From: Actibacterium sp. XHP0104
GTDB lineage: Bacteria > Pseudomonadota > Alphaproteobacteria > Rhodobacterales > Rhodobacteraceae
Assembly (NCBI RefSeq): GCF_025751515.1
Contig: NZ_JAOWLE010000005.1
Location: forward strand, 210,215 to 274,214
Length of the DNA: 64,000 nucleotides
Direction: 5' to 3'
Shown: positions 34,678-53,602 of the stretch, one piece after another
Layout: the number at the start of each line of letters is the position of its first letter
Numbering within the stretch: position 1 is the first letter of the stretch
Notes under the pieces: generated by a model
Seen by the model: the letters and a program-made list of their open reading frames with translations, nothing else
Told to the model about the DNA's origin: nothing
The model's database searches: none
Position numbers and translations under genes: made by a program

Positions 34678-34703
34678 TCTTTCTTTTCAGGCTCTCGCTC
34701 GAC

Positions 34704-35000
34704 TTACAGACCGGTGGTCACGTCGATCGTGTTGCCCTCTTCCAGGGTCACGTAGGCCTTTTTGACGTCCTTACGCTTGCCCAGCATGCCGCGGAACCGC
34801 TTGACCTTGCCTTTGGTGATGGTGGTGTTCACCGACTTCACCTTGACGCCAAACAGGCTTTCGACGGCCTCTTTGATCTGCGGTTTGTTCGCGTCGATCG
34901 CGACCTCAAAGACAACCGCGCCGTTTTCGGACGCCATGGTGGCCTTTTCGGTGATGATCGGCTTGCGGATCACGTCGTAATGTTTTGCTTCGGCACTCAT
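34704..35000 (-). CDS. rplW: 50S ribosomal protein L23
   Basis: 98 residues with the L23 core [24 protein letters not shown] and [23 protein letters not shown]23 is the docking site for trigger factor and SRP at the tunnel exit. ATG overlaps the rplD stop (ATGA). Confidence 0.97.
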   Translation of the reverse strand: MSAEAKHYDVIRKPIITEKATMASENGAVVFEVAIDANKPQIKEAVESLFGVKVKSVNTTITKGKVKRFRGMLGKRKDVKKAYVTLEEGNTIDVTTGL

Positions 35001-35614
35001 TTCAGTCGAGCCTCCAGAGCTTCGACACCCGCCTTCGTGAGCACCAGGGTGTCACGCTTGAGGATGTCATAAACGTTGGCACCCATCGACGGCAGCACAT
35101 CGAGACCTTCGATGTTGCGGGCAGCGCGGGCGAAACCTTCGTTCACCGTTGCACCGTCGATGATCAGGGCACGTTTCCAGCCCAGGTTTTTCACCTGTTT
35201 GGCCAGGGCCGCGGTCTTGCCATCCGACTCGGCGGCGTCGATCACGACCAGCTCGCCTGCGGCCAGCTTGGCCGACAGGGCGTGCTTGAGACCCAGCTTG
35301 CGGAACTTCTTGGTCAGGTCATGACCATGGCTGCGCGGGGTCGGGCCCTTGTAGATACCACCCTTGCGGAAGATCGGCGCGTTGCGGTCACCGTGGCGGG
35401 CGCCGCCGGTGCCTTTCTGGCGATAGATCTTCTTGGTCGAGTAGCTGGTCTCCGAGCGGGTCTTGACCTTGTGGGTGCCGGCTTGCGCGTTGTTGCGCTG
35501 CCAACGGACCACACGGTGCAGGATGTCCACGCGGGGCTCCAGGCCGAAGATGTCATCGGCCAGCTCGATCGAACCGGCTTTGCCGGCATCCAGCTTGATC
35601 ACATCAAGTTTCAT
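34997..35614 (-). CDS. rplD: 50S ribosomal protein L4
   Basis: 205 residues. The tunnel loop [41 protein letters not shown] and [14 protein letters not shown] are diagnostic. In other bacteria L4 also represses the S10 operon. Start and stop overlap neighbours by ATGA. Confidence 0.97.
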   Translation of the reverse strand: MKLDVIKLDAGKAGSIELADDIFGLEPRVDILHRVVRWQRNNAQAGTHKVKTRSETSYSTKKIYRQKGTGGARHGDRNAPIFRKGGIYKGPTPRSHGHDLTKKFRKLGLKHALSAKLAAGELVVIDAAESDGKTAALAKQVKNLGWKRALIIDGATVNEGFARAARNIEGLDVLPSMGANVYDILKRDTLVLTKAGVEALEARLK

Positions 35615-36336
35615 GCTTCGCCTCCTTCGGCAGGCGCTTCTTCAGCGGCGGCTTCAACCTGGGCCGAACGCAGGGCGGCGGGCAGAACCAGGTTCTCGGG
35701 AACCGGCTTCTTCACGGCGTCCTTGATCGTGACCCAGCCACCTTTCGAGCCGGGAACGGCGCCCTTGACCATGATCAGACCACGGTCGGCATCGGTTTTC
35801 ACGACTTGCAGGTTCTGGGTGGTCACACGGGCAGCACCCATGTGGCCGGCCATTTTCTTGCCTTTGAACACGCGGCCCGGTTCCTGACACTGACCGGTCG
35901 AACCGTGCGAACGGTGGCTGATCGACACACCGTGCGAGGCGCGCAGACCACCAAAGTTGTGGCGTTTCATGGCACCGGCAAAACCTTTACCGATCGAAGT
36001 GCCCGAAACGTCGACATACTGACCTGCGAAATAGTGGTCAGCGGTGATCTCTTCACCAACCTCGATCAGGTTTTCGGGGGCCACGCGGAATTCGGCCAGC
36101 TTGCGCTTGGGCGCAACGTTGGCTTTGGCGAAAACGCCACGCATGGGGGCCGAAACCCGTTTGGCCTTGGCCGTGCCGGCGCCCAGCTGAACGGCGGTGT
36201 AGCCGTCTTTGTCAGCGGTACGCTGTGCAACAACCTGCAGGTTGTCGAGCTGAAGAACGGTCACAGGGATCTGCTTTCCGTCTTCCATGAAAAGCCGGGT
36301 CATGCCGACTTTCTTTGCGATAACTCCAGAGCGCAT
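35611..36336 (-). CDS. rplC: 50S ribosomal protein L3
   Basis: 241 residues, somewhat longer than E. coli L3 because of an Ala/Glu-rich C-terminal tail. Core motifs: [59 protein letters not shown] and [18 protein letters not shown]. The stop overlaps rplD (ATGA). Confidence 0.98.
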   Translation of the reverse strand: MRSGVIAKKVGMTRLFMEDGKQIPVTVLQLDNLQVVAQRTADKDGYTAVQLGAGTAKAKRVSAPMRGVFAKANVAPKRKLAEFRVAPENLIEVGEEITADHYFAGQYVDVSGTSIGKGFAGAMKRHNFGGLRASHGVSISHRSHGSTGQCQEPGRVFKGKKMAGHMGAARVTTQNLQVVKTDADRGLIMVKGAVPGSKGGWVTIKDAVKKPVPENLVLPAALRSAQVEAAAEEAPAEGGEA

Positions 36337-36350
36337 CTGCGATACCCTCC

Positions 36351-36659
36351 TTAAACCTTGATCTCGACGTCAACGCCGGCGGCGAGGTCGAGCTTCATCA
36401 GCGCGTCCACGGTCTGGGGCGTCGGGTCGATAATGTCGAGAAGGCGCTTGTGGGTACGGATTTCCCACTGGTCACGCGATTTCTTGTCGACGTGGGGGCC
36501 ACGGAGAACCGTGAATTTTTCGATCTTGTTCGGCAGCGGAATCGGGCCACGAACCTGCGCGCCAGTGCGCTTTGCAGTGTTCACGATTTCCTGGGTGCTG
36601 GCGTCCAGTACCCGGTAATCAAAGGCCTTAAGCCGAATGCGAATGTTTTGCGACTGCAT
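36351..36659 (-). CDS. rpsJ: 30S ribosomal protein S10
   Basis: 102 residues, with [35 protein letters not shown] start and [28 protein letters not shown]10 (NusE) also works in transcription antitermination with NusB. It lies 81 bp after tuf, so the str and S10 units are probably read together here. Confidence 0.98.
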   Translation of the reverse strand: MQSQNIRIRLKAFDYRVLDASTQEIVNTAKRTGAQVRGPIPLPNKIEKFTVLRGPHVDKKSRDQWEIRTHKRLLDIIDPTPQTVDALMKLDLAAGVDVEIKV

Positions 36660-36740
36660 AGTCAGTGCCTTTCGCGGCTAGAGGTTGAGAGGTGGAGCGG
36701 GGGTCATTCCCCGCCCCACGTCGAACCCGAAGGTTTTTTG

Positions 36741-37916
36741 TTACTCGATGATTTTCGAGACGACGCCGGCGCCGACGGTGCGGCCGCCTTCACGGATGGC
36801 GAAGCGCAGGCCGTCTTCCATGGCGATCGGCGCGATCAGTTCAACGTTGAACTTCAGGTTGTCGCCCGGCATCACCATCTCGGTGCCTTCCGGCAGAATC
36901 ACGGTCCCGGTCACGTCCGTGGTACGGAAGTAGAACTGCGGACGGTAGTTCGCGAAGAACGGGGTGTGACGGCCGCCTTCTTCCTTGGTCAGGATATAGG
37001 CTTCGGCTTCGAACTTGGTGTGCGGGGTCACCGAGCCGGGCTTACACAGAACCTGGCCGCGCTCGACGCCATCACGCTCAACACCACGCAGCAGGGCGCC
37101 GATGTTGTCGCCGGCTTCACCGCGGTCCAGCAGCTTGCGGAACATTTCCACACCGGTACAGGTGGTTTTCTTGGTGTCGCGGATGCCGACGATTTCCATC
37201 TCGTCGCCAACGTTGATCACGCCACGCTCGACACGGCCGGTCACAACGGTGCCGCGGCCCGAGATCGAGAACACGTCTTCAACCGGCATCAGGAAGGGCA
37301 GGTCAACAGCGCGGGCCGGGGTCGGGATGTATTCGTCCACGGCGGCCATCAGGGCTTTGATCTTCTCTTCGCCGATTTCCGGGTCACGGCCTTCCATCGC
37401 GGCCAGGGCCGAACCGGCAATGATCGGAATATCGTCGCCGGGATATTCATACGAGCTCAGCAGCTCGCGGATTTCCATCTCGACCAGCTCCAGCAGCTCT
37501 TCGTCGTCGACCTGGTCAACCTTGTTCATGAACACGACCATGTAGGGAATGCCCACCTGGCGACCCAGCAGGATGTGCTCGCGGGTCTGCGGCATCGGGC
37601 CGTCAGCAGCGTTCACAACCAGGATCGCGCCGTCCATCTGGGCGGCACCGGTGATCATGTTCTTCACATAGTCGGCGTGGCCGGGGCAGTCGACGTGGGC
37701 ATAGTGACGGGCTTCGGTCTCATACTCGACGTGGGCGGTCGAGATGGTGATGCCGCGGGCCTTCTCTTCGGGCGCGCCGTCAATCTGGTCATAGGCTTTG
37801 AAGTCACCAAAATACTTGGTGATCGCTGCCGTCAGGGTCGTCTTGCCGTGGTCAACGTGGCCAATCGTGCCGATGTTCACGTGCGGTTTCGTGCGTTCAA
37901 ACTTTGCCTTAGCCAT
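36741..37916 (-). CDS. tuf: elongation factor Tu, copy 1 (str operon)
   Basis: 391 residues. G1 GHVDHGKTT, switch [10 protein letters not shown] and G4 NKVD are intact. EF-Tu brings aminoacyl-tRNA to the A site. It is identical in DNA to the second copy (57556-58731) except at four sites: 37197, 37445, 37472 and 37513. Here the residues are Gln135, Ile149, Tyr158 and Met240, which look like the ordinary family residues. AGGAGG precedes the ATG. It follows fusA by 62 bp. Confidence 0.99.
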   Translation of the reverse strand: MAKAKFERTKPHVNIGTIGHVDHGKTTLTAAITKYFGDFKAYDQIDGAPEEKARGITISTAHVEYETEARHYAHVDCPGHADYVKNMITGAAQMDGAILVVNAADGPMPQTREHILLGRQVGIPYMVVFMNKVDQVDDEELLELVEMEIRELLSSYEYPGDDIPIIAGSALAAMEGRDPEIGEEKIKALMAAVDEYIPTPARAVDLPFLMPVEDVFSISGRGTVVTGRVERGVINVGDEMEIVGIRDTKKTTCTGVEMFRKLLDRGEAGDNIGALLRGVERDGVERGQVLCKPGSVTPHTKFEAEAYILTKEEGGRHTPFFANYRPQFYFRTTDVTGTVILPEGTEMVMPGDNLKFNVELIAPIAMEDGLRFAIREGGRTVGAGVVSKIIE

Positions 37917-37978
37917 AATGGCCTCCTGTTAATCTGTGGCAGGCGGTGCGCCCGTAGGCGCACCTCTCGCTGTTTCGC

Positions 37979-40096
37979 TTAGGCGTATTTCGCCTGAATT
38001 TCTTCCGAGATGTTGTTCGGCACCGGCTCATAGTGGTCGAACTGCATCGTGAACTGCGCGCGGCCCGAGGACATCGAGCGCAGGGTGTTGATGTAGCCGA
38101 ACATGTTGGCCAGCGGCACGAAGGCGTTGATCGCGATCGCGTTGCCGCGGTTCTCCTGGCCCGACACCTGACCACGACGCGAGGTCAGGTCACCGATGAT
38201 GCCACCGGTATATTCTTCGGGGGTGATAACCTCGACCTTCATGACGGGTTCCAGCAGTTTCGCACCGGCCTTTTTCAGACCTTCGCGCATACCTGCACGG
38301 GCGGCGATCTCGAAGGCCAGAACCGACGAGTCGACGTCGTGGAAGGCACCGTCGATCAGCGCAACCTTGAAGTCGATCACCGGGAAGCCGGCCAGCGGGC
38401 CCGAGTCCATGACGGACTGGATGCCTTTTTCGACGCCGGGGATGTATTCCTTCGGAACCGAGCCACCAACGATCTTCGACTCGAACGAGTAGCCTTCGCC
38501 GGCCTCGGTCGGGGTGATGACCATTTTGACGCGCGCGAACTGACCCGAACCACCCGACTGTTTCTTGTGGGTGTAGTCGACCTCGGCTTCGTGGCTGATG
38601 GTCTCACGGTAGGCCACCTGGGGCGCACCGATGTTGGCCTCAACCTTGAATTCACGCTTCAGGCGGTCAACCAGGATGTCCAGGTGAAGTTCGCCCATGC
38701 CCTTCATGATGGTCTGACCCGATTCAATATCGGTTTCGACGCGGAAGGACGGGTCTTCGGCGGCCAGACGGGCCAGACCCTGCGACATCTTCTCTTGGTC
38801 AGCCTTGGTTTTCGGCTCAACAGCGATCTCGATCACCGGATCGGGGAAGGTCATGGTTTCCAGAACCACGGCATCCTTGATGTCACACAGGGTGTCACCG
38901 GTGGTGGTGTCTTTCAGACCAGCCAGCGCGATGATGTCGCCGGCAAACGCTTCTTCGATTTCCTCGCGGTTGTTCGAGTGCATCATCATCATCCGACCAA
39001 CGCGCTCTTTCTTGCCTTTGGTCGAGTTCAGCATCGTGTCACCCTTTTTCAGGGCGCCCGAGTAGATGCGGGTGAAGGTCAGCGAGCCGACGAAGGGGTC
39101 GTTCATGATTTTGAACGCCAGACCGGCAAACGGCATGTTGTCGTCGGCACGGCGGGCGATGTTACGAACTTCTTCTTCGTCACCGGGTTTGAAGCCCATG
39201 TAATCGACGACGTCCAGCGGGCTGGGCAGATAGTCGATCACGGCGTTCAGCAGCGGCTGGACACCCTTGTTCTTGAAGGCCGAACCACCCAGAACCGGCA
39301 CGAAGTGCAGGGCCAGGGTGCCCTTGCGCAGCAGTTTGCGCAGGGTCGGAACGTCGGGCTCATTGCCTTCCAGGTATTCCATCATCGCGTCGTCGTCTTC
39401 TTCGACGGCCGCTTCGATCATCTTACCACGCCATTCGTCGGCCATGTCCTTCAGCTCGTCGCGGATATCGACTTGGACCCACGAGGCGCCCAGGTCTTCA
39501 CCCTTCCACAGCCACTCTTTCATGGTGACCAGGTCGATGAGGCCTTCCAGCTCGGTCTCGGCGCCGATCGGAATACCGACGGGAACGGCGCGGGCGCCGG
39601 TGCGGTCTTCGATCATGCGAACGCAGTTGAAGAAGTCTGCGCCGATCTTGTCCATCTTGTTGACGAAGACCATACGCGGAACCTTGTAGCGGTCAGCCTG
39701 ACGCCACACGGTTTCGGTCTGGGGCTCAACACCGGCGTTCGCGTCGAGAACGCAAACGGCGCCGTCGAGAACGGCCAGCGAACGCTCGACCTCGATGGTA
39801 AAGTCCACGTGGCCGGGGGTGTCGATGATGTTCAGGCGGTGCTTCGGGGTGTCGGCGGTCTGGCCGTCCTCGGTGCGCTCCCAGAAGGTGGTGGTCGCAG
39901 CCGAGGTGATGGTGATGCCGCGTTCCTGTTCCTGCTCCATCCAGTCCATGGTGGCTGCACCGTCGTGCACCTCACCGATGTTGTGGGATTTGCCGGTGTA
40001 GTACAGGATGCGTTCCGAGCAGGTGGTCTTGCCTGCATCGATATGCGCCATGATACCGAAGTTGCGGTACAGTTCGAGCGGATATTCGCGTGCCAT
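37979..40096 (-). CDS. fusA: elongation factor G
   Basis: 705 residues. GTPase motifs [18 protein letters not shown] and NKMDK are present, followed by domains II to V with YKETI-like [28 protein letters not shown] in domain IV. EF-G moves tRNA and mRNA through the ribosome and splits subunits with RRF. It lies between rpsG and tuf in the classic str order. Confidence 0.99.
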   Translation of the reverse strand: MAREYPLELYRNFGIMAHIDAGKTTCSERILYYTGKSHNIGEVHDGAATMDWMEQEQERGITITSAATTTFWERTEDGQTADTPKHRLNIIDTPGHVDFTIEVERSLAVLDGAVCVLDANAGVEPQTETVWRQADRYKVPRMVFVNKMDKIGADFFNCVRMIEDRTGARAVPVGIPIGAETELEGLIDLVTMKEWLWKGEDLGASWVQVDIRDELKDMADEWRGKMIEAAVEEDDDAMMEYLEGNEPDVPTLRKLLRKGTLALHFVPVLGGSAFKNKGVQPLLNAVIDYLPSPLDVVDYMGFKPGDEEEVRNIARRADDNMPFAGLAFKIMNDPFVGSLTFTRIYSGALKKGDTMLNSTKGKKERVGRMMMMHSNNREEIEEAFAGDIIALAGLKDTTTGDTLCDIKDAVVLETMTFPDPVIEIAVEPKTKADQEKMSQGLARLAAEDPSFRVETDIESGQTIMKGMGELHLDILVDRLKREFKVEANIGAPQVAYRETISHEAEVDYTHKKQSGGSGQFARVKMVITPTEAGEGYSFESKIVGGSVPKEYIPGVEKGIQSVMDSGPLAGFPVIDFKVALIDGAFHDVDSSVLAFEIAARAGMREGLKKAGAKLLEPVMKVEVITPEEYTGGIIGDLTSRRGQVSGQENRGNAIAINAFVPLANMFGYINTLRSMSSGRAQFTMQFDHYEPVPNNISEEIQAKYA

Positions 40097-40120
40097 TGGT
40101 TTTGTGTCCTAGGCCAAAAG

Positions 40121-40603
<483 letters not shown>

Positions 40604-40975
40604 TTACTTCGGACGCTTCGCGCCGTATTTCGAACGGCGTTGCTTACGGTCTTTGACGCCCTGGGTATCCAGAACACCGCGCAGGATGTGGTAACGCACA
40701 CCCGGAAGGTCTTTTACCCGGCCGCCGCGGATCAGGACCACCGAGTGCTCCTGAAGGTTGTGGCTTTCACCGGGGATGTAGGAAATCACCTCGAAACCGT
40801 TCGTCAGGCGCACCTTGGCAACCTTACGCATAGCCGAGTTCGGCTTTTTCGGGGTGGTGGTGTAGACGCGCGTACAAACGCCACGCTTCTGAGGGCAGGC
40901 CTGCAGATGCATGGACTTTTGGCGCTTAACTTTCGGCTGCCGCGGCTTGCGGATCAGCTGTTGGATCGTTGGCAT
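40604..40975 (-). CDS. rpsL: 30S ribosomal protein S12
   Basis: 123 residues, [13 protein letters not shown] start. The decoding-site loop [18 protein letters not shown] holds the lysine at which streptomycin resistance changes occur, and it is the wild-type Lys. [32 protein letters not shown] ends it. First gene of the str operon, behind a strong promoter and a long leader. Confidence 0.99.
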   Translation of the reverse strand: MPTIQQLIRKPRQPKVKRQKSMHLQACPQKRGVCTRVYTTTPKKPNSAMRKVAKVRLTNGFEVISYIPGESHNLQEHSVVLIRGGRVKDLPGVRYHILRGVLDTQGVKDRKQRRSKYGAKRPK

Positions 40976-41203
40976 GCACGTTCCTCGTGTTGCTCTCTTG
41001 TCAATACTCGCCCCCAACCGGGGACGCCGCTTCTCGACGGTGTCGTGCACGTTTGCAAAACACCAATACCGCATCCATTCCCTCGATCGCGGGAACGACG
41101 CGGTGGAATTCCAGAGGATCGGGGCGTTTCGGCCCGGATCTTGACCACTCAATTGTGATTTTGCACCGGCAGAGACACTAACCCCTGCGGCACAGGTGCG
41201 CGC
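40976..41203 (-). promoter_or_regulatory. long 5' leader of the str operon
   Basis: About 225 bases from the promoter to rpsL with no gene. It contains a stem-loop (TTCCC, 8-base loop, GGGAA, near 41080-41097) and a second TTGACA-like box about 40 bases before rpsL. A leader of this size suggests regulation of rpsL-rpsG expression, but no known structure could be assigned by eye. Confidence 0.4.
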
Positions 41204-41232
41204 GGTATATGAAGAGTCGTTGGGGTTGTCAA
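41204..41232 (-). promoter_or_regulatory. strong promoter of the str operon
   Basis: TTGACA (41232-41227), exactly 17 bp, TATACC (41209-41204). The -35 box is a full consensus match. It overlaps the end of the gap before proC and lies about 230 bp before rpsL. It probably drives rpsL to rplW. Confidence 0.75.
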
Positions 41233-41252
41233 CAGCCGCCCCCCTTTTGTTT

Positions 41253-42059
41253 TCAAAGGCCCGGGCGAGGGTCAGCCTGCCCGTCATCGCCCATCTCGCG
41301 CGCCTTTGCAACCGCGGCATCCAGCCCGGCGGCCACCACCTGCCCCAACCCCGCCTCGCGCATCGCCACCATGCCGGCGGCGGTCGTGCCGGCATAGTCG
41401 ATCATCGCCTGCACCTGCTGACCGGGCGAGGCCAAGACCGGCCCGGCGGCCGAAAACAGCTGGCGCACCGCGCGTTCGGCCAGTTCGGGCGCGATGCCCT
41501 GGGCGCGGGCATAATCGGCCATGGTTTCGGCAAACAGCGCGACAAAGCCCGGCATCGGGCCGGTGATCGCGGTGAACACATCCAGATGCGCCTCGATGGT
41601 CAGGCGATCGGTGGCGCCGATCGCGGAAAATATCTGCCGCGCGATGGCATGATCGGCATCCAGGCAGCCGGGCGCGGGAAACCAGGGCGAATAGGCCTGG
41701 CGCTGCGCGGCGGCGGGGCTGGACATGGCGCGGATGATGCGGGGCGTGCCGGTGATGCGGGCGATCGTGTCGATGGTGATGCCCGCCATGACCGACATCA
41801 CCAGCTTGTCGCCAACCGGAACGCGCAGGCCATGGGCCTGTTGCGGCGGCAGAGACAGCAAGATCACATCGCAATCCGCGGCCAGCGCGGCCAGGTCATA
41901 GGTATAGCCAACCTGCGGATAGCCCGGCAAACCGCCCTGCCCCCGACGCCCGCCCAACAGGATATTGCCGGGCGCGATGGTCGCGCTTGTGATCAGGCCG
42001 TGCGCGATTGCGCTGCCCAAGGCGCCGGTCCCGCCGATGATGCCAATGCGATATGTCAT
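41253..42059 (-). CDS. pyrroline-5-carboxylate reductase family protein
   Basis: 268 residues. The N-terminal Rossmann motif [18 protein letters not shown] binds NAD(P)H, and the C-terminal [21 protein letters not shown] and [20 protein letters not shown] match the dimerisation and substrate loop of ProC. ProC reduces P5C to proline. It lacks the usual TSPGGTT proline-binding loop, reading TTAAGM instead, and could be a ProC paralogue. It sits alone between rpsL and the rpoC terminator. Confidence 0.75.
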   Translation of the reverse strand: MTYRIGIIGGTGALGSAIAHGLITSATIAPGNILLGGRRGQGGLPGYPQVGYTYDLAALAADCDVILLSLPPQQAHGLRVPVGDKLVMSVMAGITIDTIARITGTPRIIRAMSSPAAAQRQAYSPWFPAPGCLDADHAIARQIFSAIGATDRLTIEAHLDVFTAITGPMPGFVALFAETMADYARAQGIAPELAERAVRQLFSAAGPVLASPGQQVQAMIDYAGTTAAGMVAMREAGLGQVVAAGLDAAVAKAREMGDDGQADPRPGL

Positions 42060-42093
42060 GACCCCAGCCTAGCACGCCGTGCGCTAAAAACGA

Positions 42094-42120
42094 AAAACCC
42101 CCGCACGTGGCGGGGGTTTT
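42094..42120 (-). terminator. terminator after rpoC
   Basis: CCCCCGC and GCGGGGG (extended by AAAA/TTTT) around ACGTG, with TTTTTCGTTTTT on the minus strand, about 22 bp after the rpoC stop. It ends the rplJL-rpoBC transcript. Confidence 0.9.
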
Positions 42121-42141
42121 CCTTGTTCTTATGCGAGGCGC

Positions 42142-46386
<4,245 letters not shown>

Positions 46387-46387
46387 T

Positions 46388-46582
46388 CTATTCTCCCCAA
46401 ATGGGTAAATATCCAAAGATTGCGGCGTCTGCGGCAGTAGCTAAAAGCAAGATGCCCCAGACAAAGGCTTTTGGTCTTTCCGGGTCATACCAGGGGCTGG
46501 CGGCACAGGGTTTCCAGAATGCGGCGACAATCAGCACCACCCCAATCGGGAAACCCAGATATGCAATCCAAGCTGGTATCAC
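46388..46582 (-). CDS. small two-helix membrane protein between rpoB and rpoC
   Basis: 64 residues starting with GTG. Two hydrophobic stretches ([19 protein letters not shown], about 5-23, and [17 protein letters not shown], about 43-59) flank a short charged loop ([12 protein letters not shown]). Family not recognised. It begins 9 bp after the rpoB stop with an AGG-like site and ends 1 bp before the rpoC start, so it must be cotranscribed and probably translationally coupled. Its stop (TAG) is at 46388-46390, adjacent to the rpoC ATG, and its last codons contain the rpoC Shine-Dalgarno sequence. Confidence 0.6.
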   Translation of the reverse strand: MIPAWIAYLGFPIGVVLIVAAFWKPCAASPWYDPERPKAFVWGILLLATAADAAIFGYLPIWGE

Positions 46583-46591
46583 AAATCAGAC

Positions 46592-50728
<4,137 letters not shown>

Positions 50729-50862
50729 GTGCGTCGTCACCTTTCGTCTTCGCGTCTGCGCATGCCGTCGGGCCCCGGCTGCGCGCCGCTCACGAATGAA
50801 GGGGGTCAGGTTCCATTCCTGCGAGCCGTCCCACCGGCCGCTCCCGAACCTAATAACCGCGC

Positions 50863-50897
50863 CTTAGAAAGGGCTTGGGCGACAAGCCCTTTCTAAG
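50863..50897 (-). promoter_or_regulatory. rplL-rpoB hairpin, probable RNase III processing site
   Basis: A perfect 14-bp stem (CTTAGAAAGGGCTT and its complement) around a 7-base loop, with no T-run after it. In the same position other bacteria have an RNase III site and attenuator that separates rplL from rpoB levels. Long perfect duplex fits RNase III. Confidence 0.6.
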
Positions 50898-50905
50898 ACA
50901 GGTTC

Positions 50906-50936
50906 GGCTGGACCCGACTTTCCGTCGGGACCAGCC
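50906..50936. promoter_or_regulatory. second rplL-rpoB hairpin, possible attenuator
   Basis: GGCTGGACCCGAC and GTCGGGACCAGCC pair with one A-A mismatch, loop TTTCC. On the plus strand a run of T follows; on the minus strand there is none, so termination of rplL transcripts here is uncertain. Its closeness to the 50863 hairpin suggests the two work together. Confidence 0.45.
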
Positions 50937-50972
50937 TGTTTTTCTGCTCGCGGCACAAAAGGCCGCGATGAA

Positions 50973-51350
50973 TTACTTGAGCTCGACTTCGGCGCCAGCT
51001 GCTTCCAGCTTGGCTTTGATGTCTTCGGCTTCGTCCTTCGAGACCTGCTCTTTGACAGCCTTGCCGCCGGCTTCGACCAGCTCTTTGGCTTCTTTCAGGC
51101 CCAGGCCGGTGATGGCGCGGACTTCTTTGATCACGTTGATCTTGTTGGCGCCAGCGGCCTTCAGGATCACGTCGAATTCGGTTTTCTCTTCGGCAGCAGC
51201 GCCGGCGTCAGCAGCCGGGCCAGCAACCATGACAGCGCCGCCAGCGGCGGGCTCGATGCCGTATTCGTCTTTCAGGATGGTTTTCAGTTCCTGGGCTTCC
51301 AGGAGGGTCAGGCCAACGATTTGTTCGGCCAGTGCTTTCAGATCAGCCAT
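50973..51350 (-). CDS. rplL: 50S ribosomal protein L7/L12
   Basis: 125 residues: N-terminal dimerisation part, Ala/Gly-rich hinge ([18 protein letters not shown]) and the C-terminal factor-binding domain [39 protein letters not shown]. Forms the stalk with L10. 71 bp after rplJ. Confidence 0.98.
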   Translation of the reverse strand: MADLKALAEQIVGLTLLEAQELKTILKDEYGIEPAAGGAVMVAGPAADAGAAAEEKTEFDVILKAAGANKINVIKEVRAITGLGLKEAKELVEAGGKAVKEQVSKDEAEDIKAKLEAAGAEVELK

Positions 51351-51421
51351 TTCAGGTTTTCCGTTCTATCTGATGTGTTCCAACGCAGGGTGTTCAATAC
51401 CCCACACAGGCTCCAAGTTGC

Positions 51422-51940
51422 TTAAGCGGCTTCCGCACGCTCCTCGATGGTCGAGAGGATGCTCGCGATGTTCGAAGCAGGCGCACCAATGGCACCAGCG
51501 ATGTTCGAAGCAGGCGCACCGATGCAGCCAACGATCGAAGCGATAAGCTCTTCACGCGACGGCATAGCGGCGACAGCTTTGACACCGGCCTGGTCCAGAG
51601 CGTTCTCACCCATTGCACCACCAAGGATGACAAACTTGTCATTGCCCTTGGCATAGGCCTCGGCAACCTTGGCAGCAGCCACGGGGTCTTCCGAGTAGGT
51701 AAGAACGGTCATGCCCGTCAGAAGGTCACCGATGCTTGCGCAGGGTTTGCCTTCAAGGGCGATCTTGGCGAGCTTGTTCTTGGCGACGCGAACAGACGCA
51801 CCGGCTTCGCGCATTTGCGAGCGGAGGTCTTGCATCTCGGCAACCGTGAGACCTGCGTAGTGTGCAACCACGACCACGCCAGAGCTTTCAAAGATCTGGC
51901 CGAGTTCCTCGACCAACTTCTCTTTCTGGGCTCTATCCAC
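51422..51940 (-). CDS. rplJ: 50S ribosomal protein L10
   Basis: 172 residues, starting GTG ([13 protein letters not shown]) after GGAGTAGAACT. It binds 23S rRNA by its N-terminal domain (about 1-135) and carries L7/L12 dimers on its C-terminal helix. The helix holds two copies of GAPASNIA 11 residues apart, matching a 23-base DNA repeat. L10 with L12 also represses its own mRNA through the long leader upstream. Confidence 0.97.
   Translation of the reverse strand: MDRAQKEKLVEELGQIFESSGVVVVAHYAGLTVAEMQDLRSQMREAGASVRVAKNKLAKIALEGKPCASIGDLLTGMTVLTYSEDPVAAAKVAEAYAKGNDKFVILGGAMGENALDQAGVKAVAAMPSREELIASIVGCIGAPASNIAGAIGAPASNIASILSTIEERAEAA
51465..51520. repeat. 33-bp-period tandem repeat in rplJ
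   Basis: The 23 bases 51465-51487 recur unchanged at 51498-51520. They encode GAPASNIA twice in the L10 C-terminal region where repeats affect the number of L7/L12 binding sites. Confidence 0.85.
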
Positions 51941-52237
51941 AGTTCTACTCCAAGTATGGGAGGCTCTCGCCCCCCGGCTCTTATTTGCAGGGCGTTAACC
52001 CTGCGTTCAGGTCCGCATTACGGGGCACTGCCAAGTTCGCCCGAGGTTTAACCCACGGCTAATCTTGTCGTTTCCCGTCTCAGGCAGGAAATTAAGGAAG
52101 CCAGATTGGCCCCACCCACCGTCTTGGACGAAACGCAAAACAGCGCACGACGAATCGCACGCTGGCTTGCGAGGTTGCGGTTTAGGGGGATTTGCCCATC
52201 GGGGCAAGGGGCAATGCCTGACGATTTTTGTGAATCG
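51941..52237 (-). promoter_or_regulatory. rplJ-rplL mRNA leader (likely L10 autoregulatory leader)
   Basis: About 290 bases from the promoter to rplJ contain no gene. The known bacterial L10 leader lies in just this place and binds the L10-L12 complex to repress translation. Paired stretches such as GCAGGGTTAACGCCCTGC (near 51989-52006) are visible. The whole 51941-52341 gap holds only this leader, the promoter and the rplA terminator. Confidence 0.5.
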
Positions 52238-52266
52238 ACTTTACCCCACGTCATCGTGATCGGCAA
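52238..52266 (-). promoter_or_regulatory. promoter of rplJL-rpoBC
   Basis: TTGCCG (52266-52261), 17-bp spacer, TAAAGT (52243-52238), between the rplA terminator and the leader. It makes rplJL-rpoBC a separate unit from rplKA. Confidence 0.6.
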
Positions 52267-52293
52267 ATGTCACGCGCAGATATCGCGGCAAAG

Positions 52294-52317
52294 AAAAAGG
52301 CGCCCCAAGGGGCGCCC
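52294..52317 (-). terminator. terminator after rplA
   Basis: GGCGCCCC, AA, GGGGCGCC, followed by TTTTTC on the minus strand, 24 bp after the rplA stop. It ends the secE-nusG-rplKA transcript. Confidence 0.85.
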
Positions 52318-52341
52318 TTTCCGATCTTTGCGATCTGCGGC

Positions 52342-53040
52342 TTAGTTGCCGGTGGCGCTGGCCACGTCGATCGACACGCCGGGGCCCATGGTCGAGCTGA
52401 TGGCGATCTTTTTCATGTAGGTGCCCTTGGCGCCGGTCGGCTTGGCCTTTTGAACGGCATCCACGAAGGCGCGGATGTTCTCGGCCAGCTTGGCGTCGTC
52501 GAACGATGCCTTGCCAACACCGGCGTGCACGACACCGGCTTTCTCGGCCTTGAACTGAACCTCACCGCCCTTGGCGGCCTCGACGGCGGCCTTGACGTCC
52601 ATGGTCACGGTGCCAACCTTGGGGTTCGGCATCAGGTTGCGCGGGCCCAGGATCTTACCCAGACGGCCGACGATCGGCATCATGTCCGGGGTGGCGATGC
52701 AGCGATCGAACTCGATCTTGCCCGACTGGATGGTTTCCATCAGATCTTCGGCGCCCACGATGTCGGCACCGGCGGCGGTGGCTTCATCGGCCTTGGGGCC
52801 ACGGGCGAACACGGCGACGCGAACGGTTTTGCCGGTGCCGTTGGGCAGGCCGACAACACCGCGGACCATCTGGTCGGCGTGGCGCGGATCGACGCCCAGG
52901 TTCAGGGCGATCTCGACGGTTTCATCGAACTTGGCCGAGGCATTGCCTTTAACCAGTGCGATGGCCTCTTCGACCGACAGTTCTTCTTTGCCAGCGAAGG
53001 CTTCGCGAGCGGCGCGGGTGCGTTTACCAAACTTTGCCAT
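52342..53040 (-). CDS. rplA: 50S ribosomal protein L1
   Basis: 232 residues, L1 motifs [37 protein letters not shown] and [18 protein letters not shown]. Forms the L1 stalk that guides E-site tRNA. It follows rplK by 5 bp. Confidence 0.98.
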   Translation of the reverse strand: MAKFGKRTRAAREAFAGKEELSVEEAIALVKGNASAKFDETVEIALNLGVDPRHADQMVRGVVGLPNGTGKTVRVAVFARGPKADEATAAGADIVGAEDLMETIQSGKIEFDRCIATPDMMPIVGRLGKILGPRNLMPNPKVGTVTMDVKAAVEAAKGGEVQFKAEKAGVVHAGVGKASFDDAKLAENIRAFVDAVQKAKPTGAKGTYMKKIAISSTMGPGVSIDVASATGN

Positions 53041-53045
53041 GGCGA

Positions 53046-53498
53046 TTAACCTTTCACCTCGATGCCCATCGAACGGGCCGACCCCAGGATGATCTGCATT
53101 GCGCCTTCAACGTCGTTGGCGTTCAGATCCTTCATTTTCGCTTCGGCGATCTCGCGCACCTGGGCGACGGTCACGGTAGCGATGGTTTCACGGCCGGGCT
53201 TCTCGGCACCACGGGGGCGGTTACGCTTGCCCACGGGCTTCAGGCCGGCGGCCTTCTTCAGATAGAACGACGCGGGGGGCGTCTTGATGTCCATCGTGAA
53301 GGATTTGTCCTGGTAATAGGTGATCACGGTCGGGCAGGGTGCGCCCGGCTCCATGTCCTGCGTCTTGGCGTTGAACGCCTTGCAGAATTCCATGATGTTG
53401 ATCCCGCGCTGACCCAGGGCCGGGCCAACCGGCGGCGACGGGTTCGCTTTGCCGGCAGGGATCTGCAGCTTCATCTTGCCTACGAGTTTCTTGGCCAT
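53046..53498 (-). CDS. rplK: 50S ribosomal protein L11
   Basis: 150 residues. Start [43 protein letters not shown] is the family beginning, so the seven upstream codons are excluded. C-terminal [10 protein letters not shown] ends it. L11 lies at the GTPase-associated centre. 104 bp after nusG. Confidence 0.98.
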   Translation of the reverse strand: MAKKLVGKMKLQIPAGKANPSPPVGPALGQRGINIMEFCKAFNAKTQDMEPGAPCPTVITYYQDKSFTMDIKTPPASFYLKKAAGLKPVGKRNRPRGAEKPGRETIATVTVAQVREIAEAKMKDLNANDVEGAMQIILGSARSMGIEVKG

Positions 53499-53602
53499 CT
53501 GGCCTTCTCCTTTTCTCACCGCACCCGGTCACGCGTGACCCGATGCATCGGTTTAGTGGTCCGGCCGTCGGGCGCGCCCGCGTGCCTCCCACAGTGATCA
53601 CA

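Noticed and set aside
51465..51520. CRISPR-like spaced repeat
   Set aside because: Only two 23-base units 10 bases apart, inside the L10 coding frame; explained as protein repeat.
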